64,000 bases of DNA from Bacillus sp. UNC438CL73TsuS30 (GTDB taxonomy: Bacteria > Bacillota > Bacilli > Bacillales > Cytobacillaceae): positions 1 to 64,000 of the forward strand of contig NZ_AXVA01000012.1 of NCBI RefSeq assembly GCF_000482325.1, in the 5' to 3' direction. The notes beneath the pieces were generated by a model. That model had not been told where the DNA came from, did not search any database, and saw only the letters and a program-made list of their open reading frames with translations. This document shows, piece after piece, positions 1-8,568 of this stretch. How positions within the stretch are numbered: position 1 is the stretch's first letter; each line of letters begins with the position of its first letter. A program made the translations under genes and the position numbers.

Positions 1-12
1 AACGAATCATGA

Positions 13-216
13 AGCTGCCAACCATCATGGACTCAGGAAACCAAGAACAAGAGGGAGGGAATCATTAAGGATCACGTCCAAATTGACGGCCATGGTTATC
101 AATTTGAAAATTATGGTAAAGGAATTAACCGAACCTATCAAGCCCTTTTATCGTTTCAAAAAATGCGAAAATCGGGTAAAGGCCCCCGTCTGCCCAAATT
201 AGGGAAATCAGGATAA
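13..216 (+). other. Unrecognised open reading frame tail at window edge
   Basis: A reading frame open from after a stop at position 10 ends at TAA 214-216. It encodes a basic C-terminus (ending LPKLGKSG) that I do not recognise. A different frame ends at about position 65 and could be the tail of a gene entering from the left. There is no convincing start codon, so this may be a broken gene or chance. Positions 217-529 hold no gene that I can support; the sequence is AT-rich and without obvious structure. Confidence 0.2.
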
Positions 217-529
217 ATAGAGGGCCTTAGGAAGGGAAAATACAAAAAAACAATGAAAGTTTGTGAAAAAATCCAATAAAATTCACAAAGTATGTGAAAT
301 AAGGTTTAGAAGTGGAATAAACTACAACTTAATCGACAGTCTCAAATCTCCCCTTATTTACCCCGAAATGAGCTCCTTTCTACATTTAACCGAAAAATCT
401 TCGCTTATTTCTTACCTTTGCTGGTTACTGGTTACAAGATAGGCAGCGACATCTTATGAGTTTTACCCAAAAATCCAAAAGAGCCTCAATCTGATGCATT
501 ACGGTAAGGTTTTTGTATTCCTAATAAAG

Positions 530-563
530 AAACTCGCCAATACTAGGGCGAGTTTTACTTTTT
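530..563. terminator. Bidirectional rho-independent terminator
   Basis: AAACTCGCC and GGCGAGTTT pair across a short loop and T-rich tracts flank both sides. A second weaker hairpin (AGGGTGCC with GGCGCCCT, 653-679) lies closer to lutC. The leftward lut transcript most plausibly ends in this region. Confidence 0.6.
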
Positions 564-702
564 TATATAACCATAAAGATGCCAATACGACTGTCATTTC
601 GGCATGTATTTTAAGAGAAGCACCTCAAAACGGAACCTTTATTAATAAGTGTAGGGTGCCAGGAAAGTCCGGGCGCCCTTTCTTTTGATTTATGACAAAA
701 TC

Positions 703-1422
703 CTATAAATCATCAATAACAATATAACCCGCTTTAACCGGACCGTGCACACCAACTACAAGCTTTGATTCGATGTCTGCGGAATTACTTGGTCCTGTAA
801 TAAAATTAATACAGGAAGCAATATGCTCTTCACGTTCTACTTTTTCCCGTATCATTCTAGCTGCTTGGGTCATTCTTGGAACAATTGTACTTTTGGGAAT
901 CAGGATAATTGAAGTGGTAGGTAAAAAGCTAACAGTCCGGCCCCTATCATTGCTGCTGAAAAGAACAGCTGTGCCGGATTCAGCAAGCGTAATATCGCTT
1001 ATCGTAATTCCTATATTAGCCCGTTCCGCCCGCTTAATATTTTCTTCTCCAATCGAAGAATCCCACTCTTGAAATTCAATCCCTTCCTCAGGCCATCTCT
1101 CATTAAACAGGGGAGATAATCCATATTCCTCAAACCGGGGATCTTTCCACGACAAGATCGGCCCGCCGCCATAATTGGCGACCATTTTATTTATGGTTTC
1201 AGCTAATTCAATTTTATTCGTTAAAACAATGTCTGTCAGGATGTTCCCACATTGCGGTTTCAGAACGTCCACTAATTCATCTGAACTTGCATCTTTTAAT
1301 ACCGCATCCTGAGGTGAGTATTTCCACTTTGGTCTTTCTACCCCCACGGTTACTAAATCTCTCCCTAGACGCCCAGCAATATTACTAAGAAATTCATCCC
1401 GATTTTGTATGGAACCCTTCAT
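703..1422 (-). CDS. lutC: Lactate utilization protein C (LUD domain)
   Basis: LutC is a cytoplasmic LUD-domain protein needed with LutA and LutB to oxidise L-lactate to pyruvate in B. subtilis. The 239-residue product matches the usual LutC length and opens [16 protein letters not shown], which I recognise as LutC; the middle has the LUD-family stretch [16 protein letters not shown]. Its ATG overlaps the end of lutB by four bases, indicating translational coupling. The chemistry of LutC itself is less clear than that of its iron-sulfur partners. The absence of lutA next to it is unusual for the operon. Confidence 0.92.
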   Translation of the reverse strand: MKGSIQNRDEFLSNIAGRLGRDLVTVGVERPKWKYSPQDAVLKDASSDELVDVLKPQCGNILTDIVLTNKIELAETINKMVANYGGGPILSWKDPRFEEYGLSPLFNERWPEEGIEFQEWDSSIGEENIKRAERANIGITISDITLAESGTAVLFSSNDRGRTVSFLPTTSIILIPKSTIVPRMTQAARMIREKVEREEHIASCINFITGPSNSADIESKLVVGVHGPVKAGYIVIDDL

Positions 1423-2849
1423 GATCGGTCCTCTCCTTTCGAACGGTTTTTAAACCAATCACGAAAGCGCTCTTTATTAGGCGCAGGAAATTCCCGAATT
1501 TCTGTCCATGCCTTTAATGGGCCTGGGCCTTTTGATATTTTATCTCCGACAGTAAAAGGATTCATCACAGACGGTGCAAGTTTTGATCCTAATTTATAAA
1601 GAGAGGGGGAAGAGGCACCAAGTCCGAATGCTTTCATTACGAGTTTTTCTGAAATGGGTGCTTTTCCTTCTTTTTCGACGATGATTTGCCGATGTTTATG
1701 AAGCAATTCGTGTAACGGTATTTTTACCGGGCAGGCTTCCGTACAAGCCCCGCATAATGTCGATGCATAGGGGAGTTCTTTGTAGTCATCGTAACCGCCT
1801 AGTAATGGTGATAAAACCGCTCCGATTGGCCCGGAGTAAATAGAACCATAAGAATGCCCCCCGACATGACGGTATACAGGACAAACATTCACACAAGCTG
1901 CACAGCGGATGCATTGGAGAATTGACTGGAACTCACCGCCAAGAATATCTGCCCGGCCATTATCAACAATCACTAAATGAAACTCCTCCGGTCCATCGAC
2001 ATCGCCTTCATCTCTTGGTCCCGATAACACGGTAACATAGCTTGTCAGCTTTTGGCCGACGGCACTTCTTGTTAGCAGGCTGACAAGGACATCTAACTCT
2101 TCATGAGTTGGAACAAGCCTTTCCATTCCCATCACTGTAATTTGGGTTTTTGGAAGAGCCGTTACCAAATCAGCATTTCCTTCATTTGTTACTAAGCAGA
2201 TGGAACCTGTTTCAGCAATGGCAAAATTGCAGCCGGTAATGCCGATATCAGCAGTTAAATATTCGTTGCGGAGCGTTTCACGGGCATGCAAGGCCATCTC
2301 TTCAGGCTTGTCTGACTTTTGATAGTTTAATTTTTTCACAAAGACTTCCCTGATTTGCTCTTTATTTTTATGCATGGCAGGGCCGACGATATGGGAGGGG
2401 AGATCATGGTCATCCAATTGCAGAATATATTCTCCTAAATCGGTTTCAATGACCTCACAGCCTGCACTTTCTAAGCATGCATTCAAATTAATTTCTTCTG
2501 TAACCATTGATTTGGACTTAACAACCTTTTTGGCCTGTTTCGTTTCAACTATTCTACGAATATATTGATTTGCGTCGTCCGCTGTTTTTGCAAAATAGAC
2601 ATGGCCGCCTCTGTTTGCGACATTTTCACTTAATTGATATAAATAAAAATCCAGGTTTTCTAGCACGTGTTTACGGATTTCTTCACCGTGTGAACGCCAT
2701 TCCTCCCAGTTGCCAAGCTCTTCCGCTGCCATTAGCTTCCTTGAACTTAAGTTATCTTGCGCACTGGATACTGCACCTCTCATAAACGCGTTGTTAATTC
2801 CGGTATCTACCCGATGATTAAAATCTTCCGTTCCAATTTTCATCGGCAT
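1419..2849 (-). CDS. lutB: Lactate utilization iron-sulfur protein LutB
   Basis: LutB is the iron-sulfur subunit of the LutABC L-lactate oxidation system. The 476-residue product has an N-terminal LUD domain, then two ferredoxin-type cysteine clusters ([12 protein letters not shown] near residue 312 and CGACTEACP near residue 360) that should each bind 4Fe-4S. The ATG at 2847-2849 follows AAAGGGGGA on the coding strand at good spacing; a second ATG two codons later is possible. It is the first gene of a two-gene operon with lutC. In B. subtilis lutA precedes lutB, but 2850-3095 here has no open frame for it. Confidence 0.93.
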   Translation of the reverse strand: MPMKIGTEDFNHRVDTGINNAFMRGAVSSAQDNLSSRKLMAAEELGNWEEWRSHGEEIRKHVLENLDFYLYQLSENVANRGGHVYFAKTADDANQYIRRIVETKQAKKVVKSKSMVTEEINLNACLESAGCEVIETDLGEYILQLDDHDLPSHIVGPAMHKNKEQIREVFVKKLNYQKSDKPEEMALHARETLRNEYLTADIGITGCNFAIAETGSICLVTNEGNADLVTALPKTQITVMGMERLVPTHEELDVLVSLLTRSAVGQKLTSYVTVLSGPRDEGDVDGPEEFHLVIVDNGRADILGGEFQSILQCIRCAACVNVCPVYRHVGGHSYGSIYSGPIGAVLSPLLGGYDDYKELPYASTLCGACTEACPVKIPLHELLHKHRQIIVEKEGKAPISEKLVMKAFGLGASSPSLYKLGSKLAPSVMNPFTVGDKISKGPGPLKAWTEIREFPAPNKERFRDWFKNRSKGEDRS

Positions 2850-3037
2850 ATTCTTTTCCCCCTTTAGATCGTGAACCTTCTTATCTCTCGTTAATACCTT
2901 TGAAATCTGTAAAATTTTAATAGGTTTCCTTTATTTTTAGCGTCCCCCTGACTACTAATTGGGAGGAGTCTTTTACTTTTGAATAGTCTAAATTTTTTGT
3001 TTATAAATAAATAGGTTATCATAAATAATTAGGTATG

Positions 3038-3057
3038 TATACACTATATAATGTATA
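3038..3057. promoter_or_regulatory. Imperfect inverted repeat upstream of lutB
   Basis: TATACA and TGTATA arms flank an eight-base AT centre about 190 bases upstream of lutB. A GntR-type operator is one possible reading, because LutR of B. subtilis is a GntR protein, but no regulator gene is nearby and the match is only structural. Confidence 0.25.
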
Positions 3058-3095
3058 GCTTAAAGCTGTTCAGGGAAGAGAGTTGAATTTGTAGA

Positions 3096-3437
3096 TCATT
3101 TAGGCGTTTCTTTAAACATTACCTTTTTTACTTGCTCCGTTTTGTTGCTAAACTCAATATCGACAAAAACCCCAAATTCCTTTCCATTCTCTTTTAACCA
3201 AAGCTTGAATTTTTCTGTAGAAGTTGTGGGGCCACTGATTCTGCCAATATGAAGGTAGTCAATAATTTGAGCTTTCGGATACTTTTCTTTTGTCTTCTTC
3301 ATCGCAAAAACCCCCCACTTCGCATAGGGAGGAATAGGCTTCCGTTGTGCGTATGCTGTATTCAATAAATTTCTTGGAACAATGATTTCCGAGCAAAAAA
3401 CAACTGACAAGGCCAAACTAATAAGTAGCTTTTTCAA
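3096..3437 (-). CDS. Small secreted DUF3889 protein (YqzG/YhdC-like)
   Basis: The 113-residue product begins with a Sec signal peptide (charged MKK, hydrophobic core to about residue 30, AYA cleavage-type site) and then carries the PPYAKWGVFAMKKTKEKYP segment typical of the DUF3889 family, known from B. subtilis YqzG and YhdC. Function is unknown; export to the cell surface or medium is likely. The start is TTG, supported by AGAGGGG seven bases upstream. No partner genes are close, so it is probably monocistronic. Confidence 0.75.
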   Translation of the reverse strand: MKKLLISLALSVVFCSEIIVPRNLLNTAYAQRKPIPPYAKWGVFAMKKTKEKYPKAQIIDYLHIGRISGPTTSTEKFKLWLKENGKEFGVFVDIEFSNKTEQVKKVMFKETPK

Positions 3438-3564
3438 GGATTTCCCCTCTTTTGTTTTTAATCTTATTTTTCCATAAGAAGTAAAAACTTATGTAAATCT
3501 CTGCGATTTAGTATAGAGTTTTGACTGATGGAGCTTAAATAGTATTTTGCTGCGGCAAATTGAA

Positions 3565-3588
3565 AGAGCACACAAAAATGTGTGCTCT
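3565..3588 (-). terminator. Terminator of the 74-residue gene
   Basis: AGAGCACACA pairs with TGTGTGCTCT, followed on the minus strand by a short T-containing run. Confidence 0.6.
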
Positions 3589-3600
3589 AAAGGTTTATTG

Positions 3601-3825
3601 TTATCTTTTTTTCTTTTTAGAATTATCTACAACTGCCGCAAGCTTGTTTTTATTAACGACTTCCAAAACAATTTGCACCTGGAACTTTTGCTCATCCACG
3701 CTAGTAACACTCGAAACCTTTCCTTTACGGCCTTTAATTTTTAAATCCTCGCCTACCGATGGAACCCGCTGAAGAAGCTGGGTTAATAAAAGATTTTTAT
3801 TTTCGAAAAAATATACAACAAACAT
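3601..3825 (-). CDS. Conserved small hypothetical protein, 74 residues
   Basis: The product starts MFVVYFFENKNLLLTQLL and has a mostly beta-strand-like pattern (VGEDLKIKGRKGKVSSV, then FQVQIVLEVV) ending in a run of lysines. That pattern suggests a small KOW/SH3-like barrel, which is inference. A good AGGAGAGA ribosome site lies eight bases before the ATG and a hairpin terminator follows the stop, so I take it as a real gene. I do not know its function. Confidence 0.6.
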   Translation of the reverse strand: MFVVYFFENKNLLLTQLLQRVPSVGEDLKIKGRKGKVSSVTSVDEQKFQVQIVLEVVNKNKLAAVVDNSKKKKR

Positions 3826-3943
3826 TTTACTCTCTCCTATTTCATATGATTTTGGGTATTCTTCCTATAAAATATTGGAGAAAGATTCAATTTAGACCAT
3901 ATTTTAAAATGAGCTTGAATTTTATGATGAAATGGATGAGAAA

Positions 3944-3975
3944 TAAAAAAGAGCCTGAGGATTACCTCAAGCTCT
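3944..3975 (-). terminator. Strong terminator after the 43-residue gene
   Basis: An eleven-base stem with one mismatch (AGAGCTTGAGG with CCTCAGGCTCT on the minus strand) is followed by TTTTTTATTT. Confidence 0.75.
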
Positions 3976-3995
3976 CATTTCAACCCTATTTTATA

Positions 3996-4127
3996 TTAAA
4001 ACCACAATCTTTTATTATAATCATAATCGGGGATATCGAAATTCTCTTCAATTTCTTTATTTGGGATGTTTTCTTCACAAGGTTCTTCAGACTGATTGTA
4101 TACACGTAGTTCAAATAAAAGTTCCAT
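3996..4127 (-). CDS. Small acidic protein, 43 residues
   Basis: A short frame on the minus strand encodes MELLFELRVYNQSEEP followed by an acidic middle and the C-terminus DYNKRLWF. It has a near-ideal site AGGAGAGGGG eight bases before ATG and its own strong terminator, which together argue that it is expressed. There is no signal peptide or membrane segment. I do not recognise the family. It lies just upstream of, and divergent from, the ECF sigma factor gene. Confidence 0.55.
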   Translation of the reverse strand: MELLFELRVYNQSEEPCEENIPNKEIEENFDIPDYDYNKRLWF

Positions 4128-4254
4128 TGTTTGTATCCCCTCTCCTATTTCTTACTTTTATTTTAATGGAAGCGGTTCCATTTGTCAGGTGGTTTTTACT
4201 GGAAAAATAAATATGGTATTTTTGTCCCACACTATTAATTTTTTTTGCAAAACC

Positions 4255-4283
4255 TGAAACCGAATACCGTTTGAAAAACGACA
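4255..4283 (+). promoter_or_regulatory. ECF-sigma-type promoter of the sigma/anti-sigma operon
   Basis: TGAAACC at 4255-4261 and CGAC at 4279-4282 are separated by 17 bases, the layout of B. subtilis ECF promoters (TGAAAC box, about 16-17 bases, CGTC/CGAC box). It lies 37 bases before the sigma factor start, which fits autoregulation. Confidence 0.75.
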
Positions 4284-4319
4284 TACTAGTGAAACAAATA
4301 AAAATGGAGGTACCCCATT

Positions 4320-4898
4320 TTGAACAAAGACCAAAATCTTATGAATCGTATTCGTCTAGGTGACGAGGATGCATTTAGTTTGCTGGTGGAGGATCTATTA
4401 TCCGCAGCGTACAAAACCGCTTACCTTATCCTTCACTCAAAGGATCTGGCAGAAGATGCTGTCCAAAATGCATTAGAGGATAGTTATATAAGCATTATGA
4501 AAAATAAAGAAATCCGAAATTTTAAGGCATGGTTTTACAGGCTGGTTTATTCACGTTCAATAGATCTTTATCGTAAAAACGCACGAGCCTACTACAGCGA
4601 TATTGATGAAAATCCTGAGGCAGAAGCCAAGATGAATTCAAAATCTGCTCAGCAGCAAGCCATTCAAAACGAAAATGCTGCAGAAATGATCAGCCTTATT
4701 ATGACCTTAGATCGGGAACAAAGCGTTCCAATCCTGCTTTACTATTATGAAGATTTATCGTTAAAAGAAATTAGTCTCATACTAAATGAAAATCTTAATA
4801 CCGTTAAAACGAGAGTGAACCGTGGCAGAAAAAAGCTAGCTGAATTAATGAAAAAGCACAAGAAATATCCTATGGAGGCAAACACATATGGAATTTAA
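4320..4898 (+). CDS. ECF-type RNA polymerase sigma factor
   Basis: This 192-residue sigma-70 family protein has region 2 in the first half (DLAEDAVQNALEDSY and the FKAWFYRLVYSRSIDLYRK segment) and region 4 with its helix-turn-helix at about residues 140-180 (LSLKEISLILNENLNTVKTR). It would direct RNA polymerase to a stress regulon once released by its anti-sigma factor. The TTG start is set by GGAGG nine bases upstream. It overlaps the next gene by 11 bases, the usual sigma/anti-sigma coupling. The inducing signal is not evident from sequence. Confidence 0.93.
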   Translation: MNKDQNLMNRIRLGDEDAFSLLVEDLLSAAYKTAYLILHSKDLAEDAVQNALEDSYISIMKNKEIRNFKAWFYRLVYSRSIDLYRKNARAYYSDIDENPEAEAKMNSKSAQQQAIQNENAAEMISLIMTLDREQSVPILLYYYEDLSLKEISLILNENLNTVKTRVNRGRKKLAELMKKHKKYPMEANTYGI

Positions 4899-6003
4899 AA
4901 AGGATGAGATGAAAAATACATTTGACCAGCTCCCTGTTCCTGTGACTCTTAAAAGTTATACAAAGAATATTCCGCATAGATTTAAGGACGGTCAGTTTGA
5001 AGAAGGCAGAATGGAGCGGGTTGAACGAGAGTGGGACCTGTTTCATAAAGGCCGGAAGAATCAATGGTCCACCCGTAAGAAGATAGGAGTTTTTTTCTCA
5101 GCGGCAGCTGTCGCTTTCCTTGTATTTGTTGGTTCTGGTTTTGTCTCACCTACAATGGCCAAAATGATTGCTAAAATCCCGCCGCTCAGTGAGCTTTTTA
5201 ATCAGTATCACGCAGATCTTTCTGATTCCCTTACAAAGGAATTGAAAAAACAAGGCTATCCAGTGAAAGAAGTTAGGGAGCTTGTGGATGGAATTAAAGG
5301 TGGAGTCTACATTTCACTTGATTCATCCGAAGAAGAAATTAAAACAATGAAGCCGGCAGTTGAAAAACTAGCTTTCAAGATCCTTCATGGAGACCAATAT
5401 AAAGGAACAAGGACGGAGGATTATTTCGTACGCGTAAGGAAATATGTACCTGAACCTAAAGAATGGCTGAAGGAACAGGAAAATATCAGTAGAGAAACTG
5501 ATGAGATTTTCAAAATTGCAGAGCCAGTTTTAAAAGCCCATAACTATAACAGGAGTTTTGGTGGCGGTCCGGATAGGGTTGAACTTGAATTTCCAAGCAA
5601 AGAAAGCCCGCAAAAAATTTCAGAGGTTAAAAAGGCCGTAGAGGATGCCCTAAAATCAGCTGGGAAAAGCTCTGTTAAAGTAAAATATCGAACCTTTAAT
5701 TTGGCGAAAAGGGAGCATTATGATCGCTGGTCTAATGCGGTTTCCGGTATTGGTACTGAATTCATGACCTACAAGAAATACCATGTTTCCGGTGTTGGCT
5801 ACAAGAGTATTAATGGTGAGAAGATGGAAATTTATATTCGTATGACACTCAAGAGTACTGACCCGAAGGCATCCGAATTAGCATCCGACCTTAATACCAT
5901 GAGTGAAGAATTTATTCATTCCGATGAAATCTGGAGAAAAGTAAAGGACGATCAATATGAAATCATCATCACGAGTAAGGACAAAAAAAGGATGAATAAA
6001 TAA
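4888..6003 (+). CDS. Membrane anti-sigma factor (DUF4179/DUF4030-like)
   Basis: The 371-residue protein has a cytoplasmic N-terminus of about 60 residues, one transmembrane helix at about residues 66-85, and a long extracytoplasmic part. This is the plan of an anti-sigma factor that holds the preceding sigma factor at the membrane. The N-terminal half after the helix resembles DUF4179 and the C-terminal portion resembles DUF4030, which occurs in Bacillus proteins encoded beside ECF sigma genes. Family assignment is from memory; the role rests mainly on topology and on the 11-base overlap with the sigma gene. A hairpin terminator follows directly. Confidence 0.8.
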   Translation: MEFKKDEMKNTFDQLPVPVTLKSYTKNIPHRFKDGQFEEGRMERVEREWDLFHKGRKNQWSTRKKIGVFFSAAAVAFLVFVGSGFVSPTMAKMIAKIPPLSELFNQYHADLSDSLTKELKKQGYPVKEVRELVDGIKGGVYISLDSSEEEIKTMKPAVEKLAFKILHGDQYKGTRTEDYFVRVRKYVPEPKEWLKEQENISRETDEIFKIAEPVLKAHNYNRSFGGGPDRVELEFPSKESPQKISEVKKAVEDALKSAGKSSVKVKYRTFNLAKREHYDRWSNAVSGIGTEFMTYKKYHVSGVGYKSINGEKMEIYIRMTLKSTDPKASELASDLNTMSEEFIHSDEIWRKVKDDQYEIIITSKDKKRMNK

Positions 6004-6009
6004 TGTTTG

Positions 6010-6037
6010 AAAAAGGACCATCCAAGTGGTCCTTTTT
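6010..6037 (+). terminator. Terminator of the ECF operon
   Basis: AAAAAGGACCA and TGGTCCTTTTT form a compact hairpin just after the anti-sigma stop, with a T run. Confidence 0.85.
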
Positions 6038-6144
6038 ATCACCCATTTTTTGTTAAAATGGAGGATAAAAATGGAATAGTGTCGAATATAAGTTTACTAG
6101 AATAATTTTTGATTCGTGTTTAATTAGGAAAGGAGCTAGATCAA

Positions 6145-6384
6145 ATGGGTAGTAAATACTCATTAGGAGCATGTTTTATCATTATCGGGTTAGCTTTTAT
6201 GTTGTATAGTCCAAACATTGCAGAGGAATGGACTGATTATATTAAATATCCAGGGGATGGAACTTTTTATTATTATGATTATATGTCGCGTTCAATTGTC
6301 ATAACCTTAATAGGGTTTAGTGTTCAATTAACCGGCATATTAGTTATATTGTTTTCGTATTTTTCAAAAAGATCAAGGCGTTAA
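6145..6384 (+). CDS. Small membrane protein with two transmembrane helices
   Basis: The 79-residue product has hydrophobic segments at about residues 7-22 and 50-70, with an acidic, tyrosine-rich loop between them (YPGDGTFYYYDYMSR) that is probably outside the cell, and a basic C-terminus. AGGAAAGGAG lies ten bases before ATG. I do not recognise the family and no neighbour suggests a function. Confidence 0.6.
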   Translation: MGSKYSLGACFIIIGLAFMLYSPNIAEEWTDYIKYPGDGTFYYYDYMSRSIVITLIGFSVQLTGILVILFSYFSKRSRR

Positions 6385-6548
6385 AAATTGTAGAACAAAC
6401 TTTTGAAATAAATAGTATGATTAGGTGATGGGGAGGTATTGGAATTAAGAATACCTTTATTGTTTCTTGTTCGTCCTTCTAGGAATGGAATTCCAAACAG
6501 GCTTAATCCAAAAATAAATAGAACAATCCTTTAAAGGAAGTGCACATT

Positions 6549-7427
6549 TTGTCTAAGAATCAACTCCATTTAAGTAATCACAGCATTAGTCCAGAGAGTC
6601 TCCGTTCTGACTGCAGCAATTGTTTTGGTTTGTGCTGCGTTGCCTTGCCGTTCGCAGCCTCAGCAGACTTTGCCGTAGGAAAAGAAGGCGGTTGTCCGTG
6701 CGCGAATCTTCAAGTGGATTTTCGCTGCGGTATTCATAAAGGTTTAAGGAAAATGGGCTTTAAAGGCTGCACGGTATATGAATGCTTTGGTGCTGGTCAA
6801 AAGGTTTCCCAAATCACTTTTGAAGGAAACAACTGGCGTGAAAATCCACAATCTGCGAGACAAATGTTTGATGTGTTTCCAGTGATGCAGCAGCTACATG
6901 AGATGCTCTTGTATTTAAACGAAGCGCTAATGTTAAAGGAAACTCAATCAATCCACAAAGGGCTTAAATCCATGCTTCAGAAAACAGAGGAGCTTACCTT
7001 TCTTAGTCCCGAATCTCTATTGGAACTAGACTTGCCTGCACATCGGGCAGAGGTAAATGTGTTGCTCCTTAAGACTAGTGAATTAGTACGTACTGAGTCA
7101 GGGGGCCAGAAGAAAGGACCGAAAAGCTCTCGAAAAACCTATGGTCAGGGAGCTGATTTGTTTGGAGCAAATCTTCGTAAGGTTAATCTCCAAGGTGCGA
7201 ATTTAAGAGGAGCTTGTCTCATTGCAGCCAATCTTAAGGATGCTGATTTAAGAGGGGCGGATCTGATCGGTGCTGACTTCCGCGACGCAGATATTAGTGG
7301 AGCTAACTTAATCGGAACTATATTTCTCACGCAGGCTCAAATCAACGCAGCAAAGGGCGATGTAAACACAAAATTACCGAAAACACTTACCCGCCCAGCC
7401 CACTGGCTTACTACAGAAAATAAATAA
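6549..7427 (+). CDS. Cys-rich (YkgJ-like) and pentapeptide-repeat protein
   Basis: The N-terminal 80 residues contain a cysteine cluster (CSNCFGLCC, then CPC, a spaced C, and CTVYEC) resembling the YkgJ/UPF0153 metal- or cluster-binding pattern. After a helical middle, about residues 205-260 are pentapeptide repeats (ADLFGANLRKVNLQGANLRG and onward, A/N-x-L pattern), which fold as a right-handed beta helix. The start is probably TTG at 6549: AAAGGAAG at 6533-6540 sits eight bases before it, whereas an in-frame GTG at 6540 overlaps that site. Function is unknown; pentapeptide proteins can be protein-binding scaffolds or DNA mimics. Confidence 0.75.
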   Translation: MSKNQLHLSNHSISPESLRSDCSNCFGLCCVALPFAASADFAVGKEGGCPCANLQVDFRCGIHKGLRKMGFKGCTVYECFGAGQKVSQITFEGNNWRENPQSARQMFDVFPVMQQLHEMLLYLNEALMLKETQSIHKGLKSMLQKTEELTFLSPESLLELDLPAHRAEVNVLLLKTSELVRTESGGQKKGPKSSRKTYGQGADLFGANLRKVNLQGANLRGACLIAANLKDADLRGADLIGADFRDADISGANLIGTIFLTQAQINAAKGDVNTKLPKTLTRPAHWLTTENK

Positions 7428-7456
7428 GAGACAGAGATTATTTAAGGGAGTATCCA

Positions 7457-7759
7457 ATGCCGATTTATTATTTTACTTTTGACGCCATACCCTTAGCAGA
7501 AAATCCCGAAAAAAAGGAATGTGCCGGTGCAGTTGTCTGTTGCTGGGTGGATTCAATTGATGTTAACTTCGCATTAGCGAAAGCAAAAAACTACATAACC
7601 AATGAAGGCTGGGAAGTAATTACGGTTGAGGAACAGTTTATTGCTACTCGTGAACAGTATGAAAATGATCCTGAAAATGAGGATGCACTTGAGTGTTACG
7701 ATGAAGCAGCTAGCGAGGGTGTTTCTGCTATCTTTTATATTTGGCCGTATGATGATTAA
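7457..7759 (+). CDS. Hypothetical acidic cytoplasmic protein, 100 residues
   Basis: The product is acidic, starts MPIYYFTFDAIPL and ends FYIWPYDD, with two adjacent cysteines near residue 28. It has no signal peptide or membrane helix. AAGGGAG lies eight bases before ATG and it follows the pentapeptide gene by 29 bases, so the two are probably one operon and may act together. I do not recognise the family. Confidence 0.6.
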   Translation: MPIYYFTFDAIPLAENPEKKECAGAVVCCWVDSIDVNFALAKAKNYITNEGWEVITVEEQFIATREQYENDPENEDALECYDEAASEGVSAIFYIWPYDD

Positions 7760-7817
7760 ACTAAAACGTAAAGGGCGCCAAATGATAATGGCTTGGTGCA
7801 CCTGTTGCAGTATTAAA

Positions 7818-7846
7818 AGGCATCGTGCAATGCGCGATGCCTATTT
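7818..7846. terminator. Terminator between convergent genes
   Basis: AGGCATCG and CGATGCCT arms with a TATTTT tail on the plus strand separate the 7457 gene from the convergent 7847 gene. Confidence 0.7.
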
Positions 7847-8338
7847 TCACTCAACAGCGAAGGTAAAGGTTTCTTTTAATGGCCTGCCTTCTTGGCCCTT
7901 TTGTGTCCAAATCACTTCTACCTCTAATTCTGTCGCTTTATCAGCCAAAGGGAAATTTTCAAAACGAAAAGGTTTACCCTTATTCAATTGTTTGGCTAAA
8001 GAAATTGCCTGTTCAAAGCGGCCTTCCGTGCAATCTTCCCCATCAGGACATCCAAAAAGGGAGAACTTTGTTGTAGAATTTGGTTCATTCCGATACATAA
8101 ACACTTCCACTGAATTTACCTTTTTCCCAATATTATGGATTTCTAAAGAATAAGTATTAAACTTTCCTTTTTCAGATTTAGCCAGTCCCTTGCCATGCCC
8201 TGGCTCTGCTACTTCCACGGACCATTGCTTCGATGAATGTTTGATGGGTAATTTATTAAAGCTCAGCGCCTCTGTCTCTAAAGCGATTGAAATCAGAAAT
8301 AAAAGAATTAACGCTAAGGTGGTAAGTTTCGTTTTCAT
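7847..8338 (-). CDS. Secreted hypothetical protein, 163 residues
   Basis: An N-terminal signal peptide (MKTKLTTLALILLFLISIAL, cleavage probably near residue 24) precedes a domain rich in alternating strands, with a CPDGEDC pair that may form a disulfide outside the cell. The layout suggests a small beta-sandwich extracytoplasmic protein, which is inference. I do not recognise a named family. It is convergent with the preceding operon and appears monocistronic. Confidence 0.6.
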   Translation of the reverse strand: MKTKLTTLALILLFLISIALETEALSFNKLPIKHSSKQWSVEVAEPGHGKGLAKSEKGKFNTYSLEIHNIGKKVNSVEVFMYRNEPNSTTKFSLFGCPDGEDCTEGRFEQAISLAKQLNKGKPFRFENFPLADKATELEVEVIWTQKGQEGRPLKETFTFAVE

Positions 8339-8568
8339 ATTTCAAATTTCCCCCAACATTTAGTCAGTCGGGATTATTTTTCCCAAAATAGAATGGAATA
8401 TGAAATGTTTTTTTGATAGAAGGGAGGAAACCTGTGAATAATGATTGAAATCGTAATCTATAAACTTTGGTTTCCATTTATGATAAACTATTCAATTCAG
8501 ACAGTGGCATTGTAGGTTTATGTTCCCATATAATCAATACTAAAAATGCTTTGTTATCAGGAGGAATT

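Noticed and set aside
494..688. 64-codon plus-strand frame near the left edge
   Set aside because: It runs through two terminator hairpins, has no ribosome site and no recognisable protein pattern.
3759..4109. 116-codon plus-strand frame
   Set aside because: It lies opposite two better-supported minus-strand small genes and across their terminator; no ribosome site.
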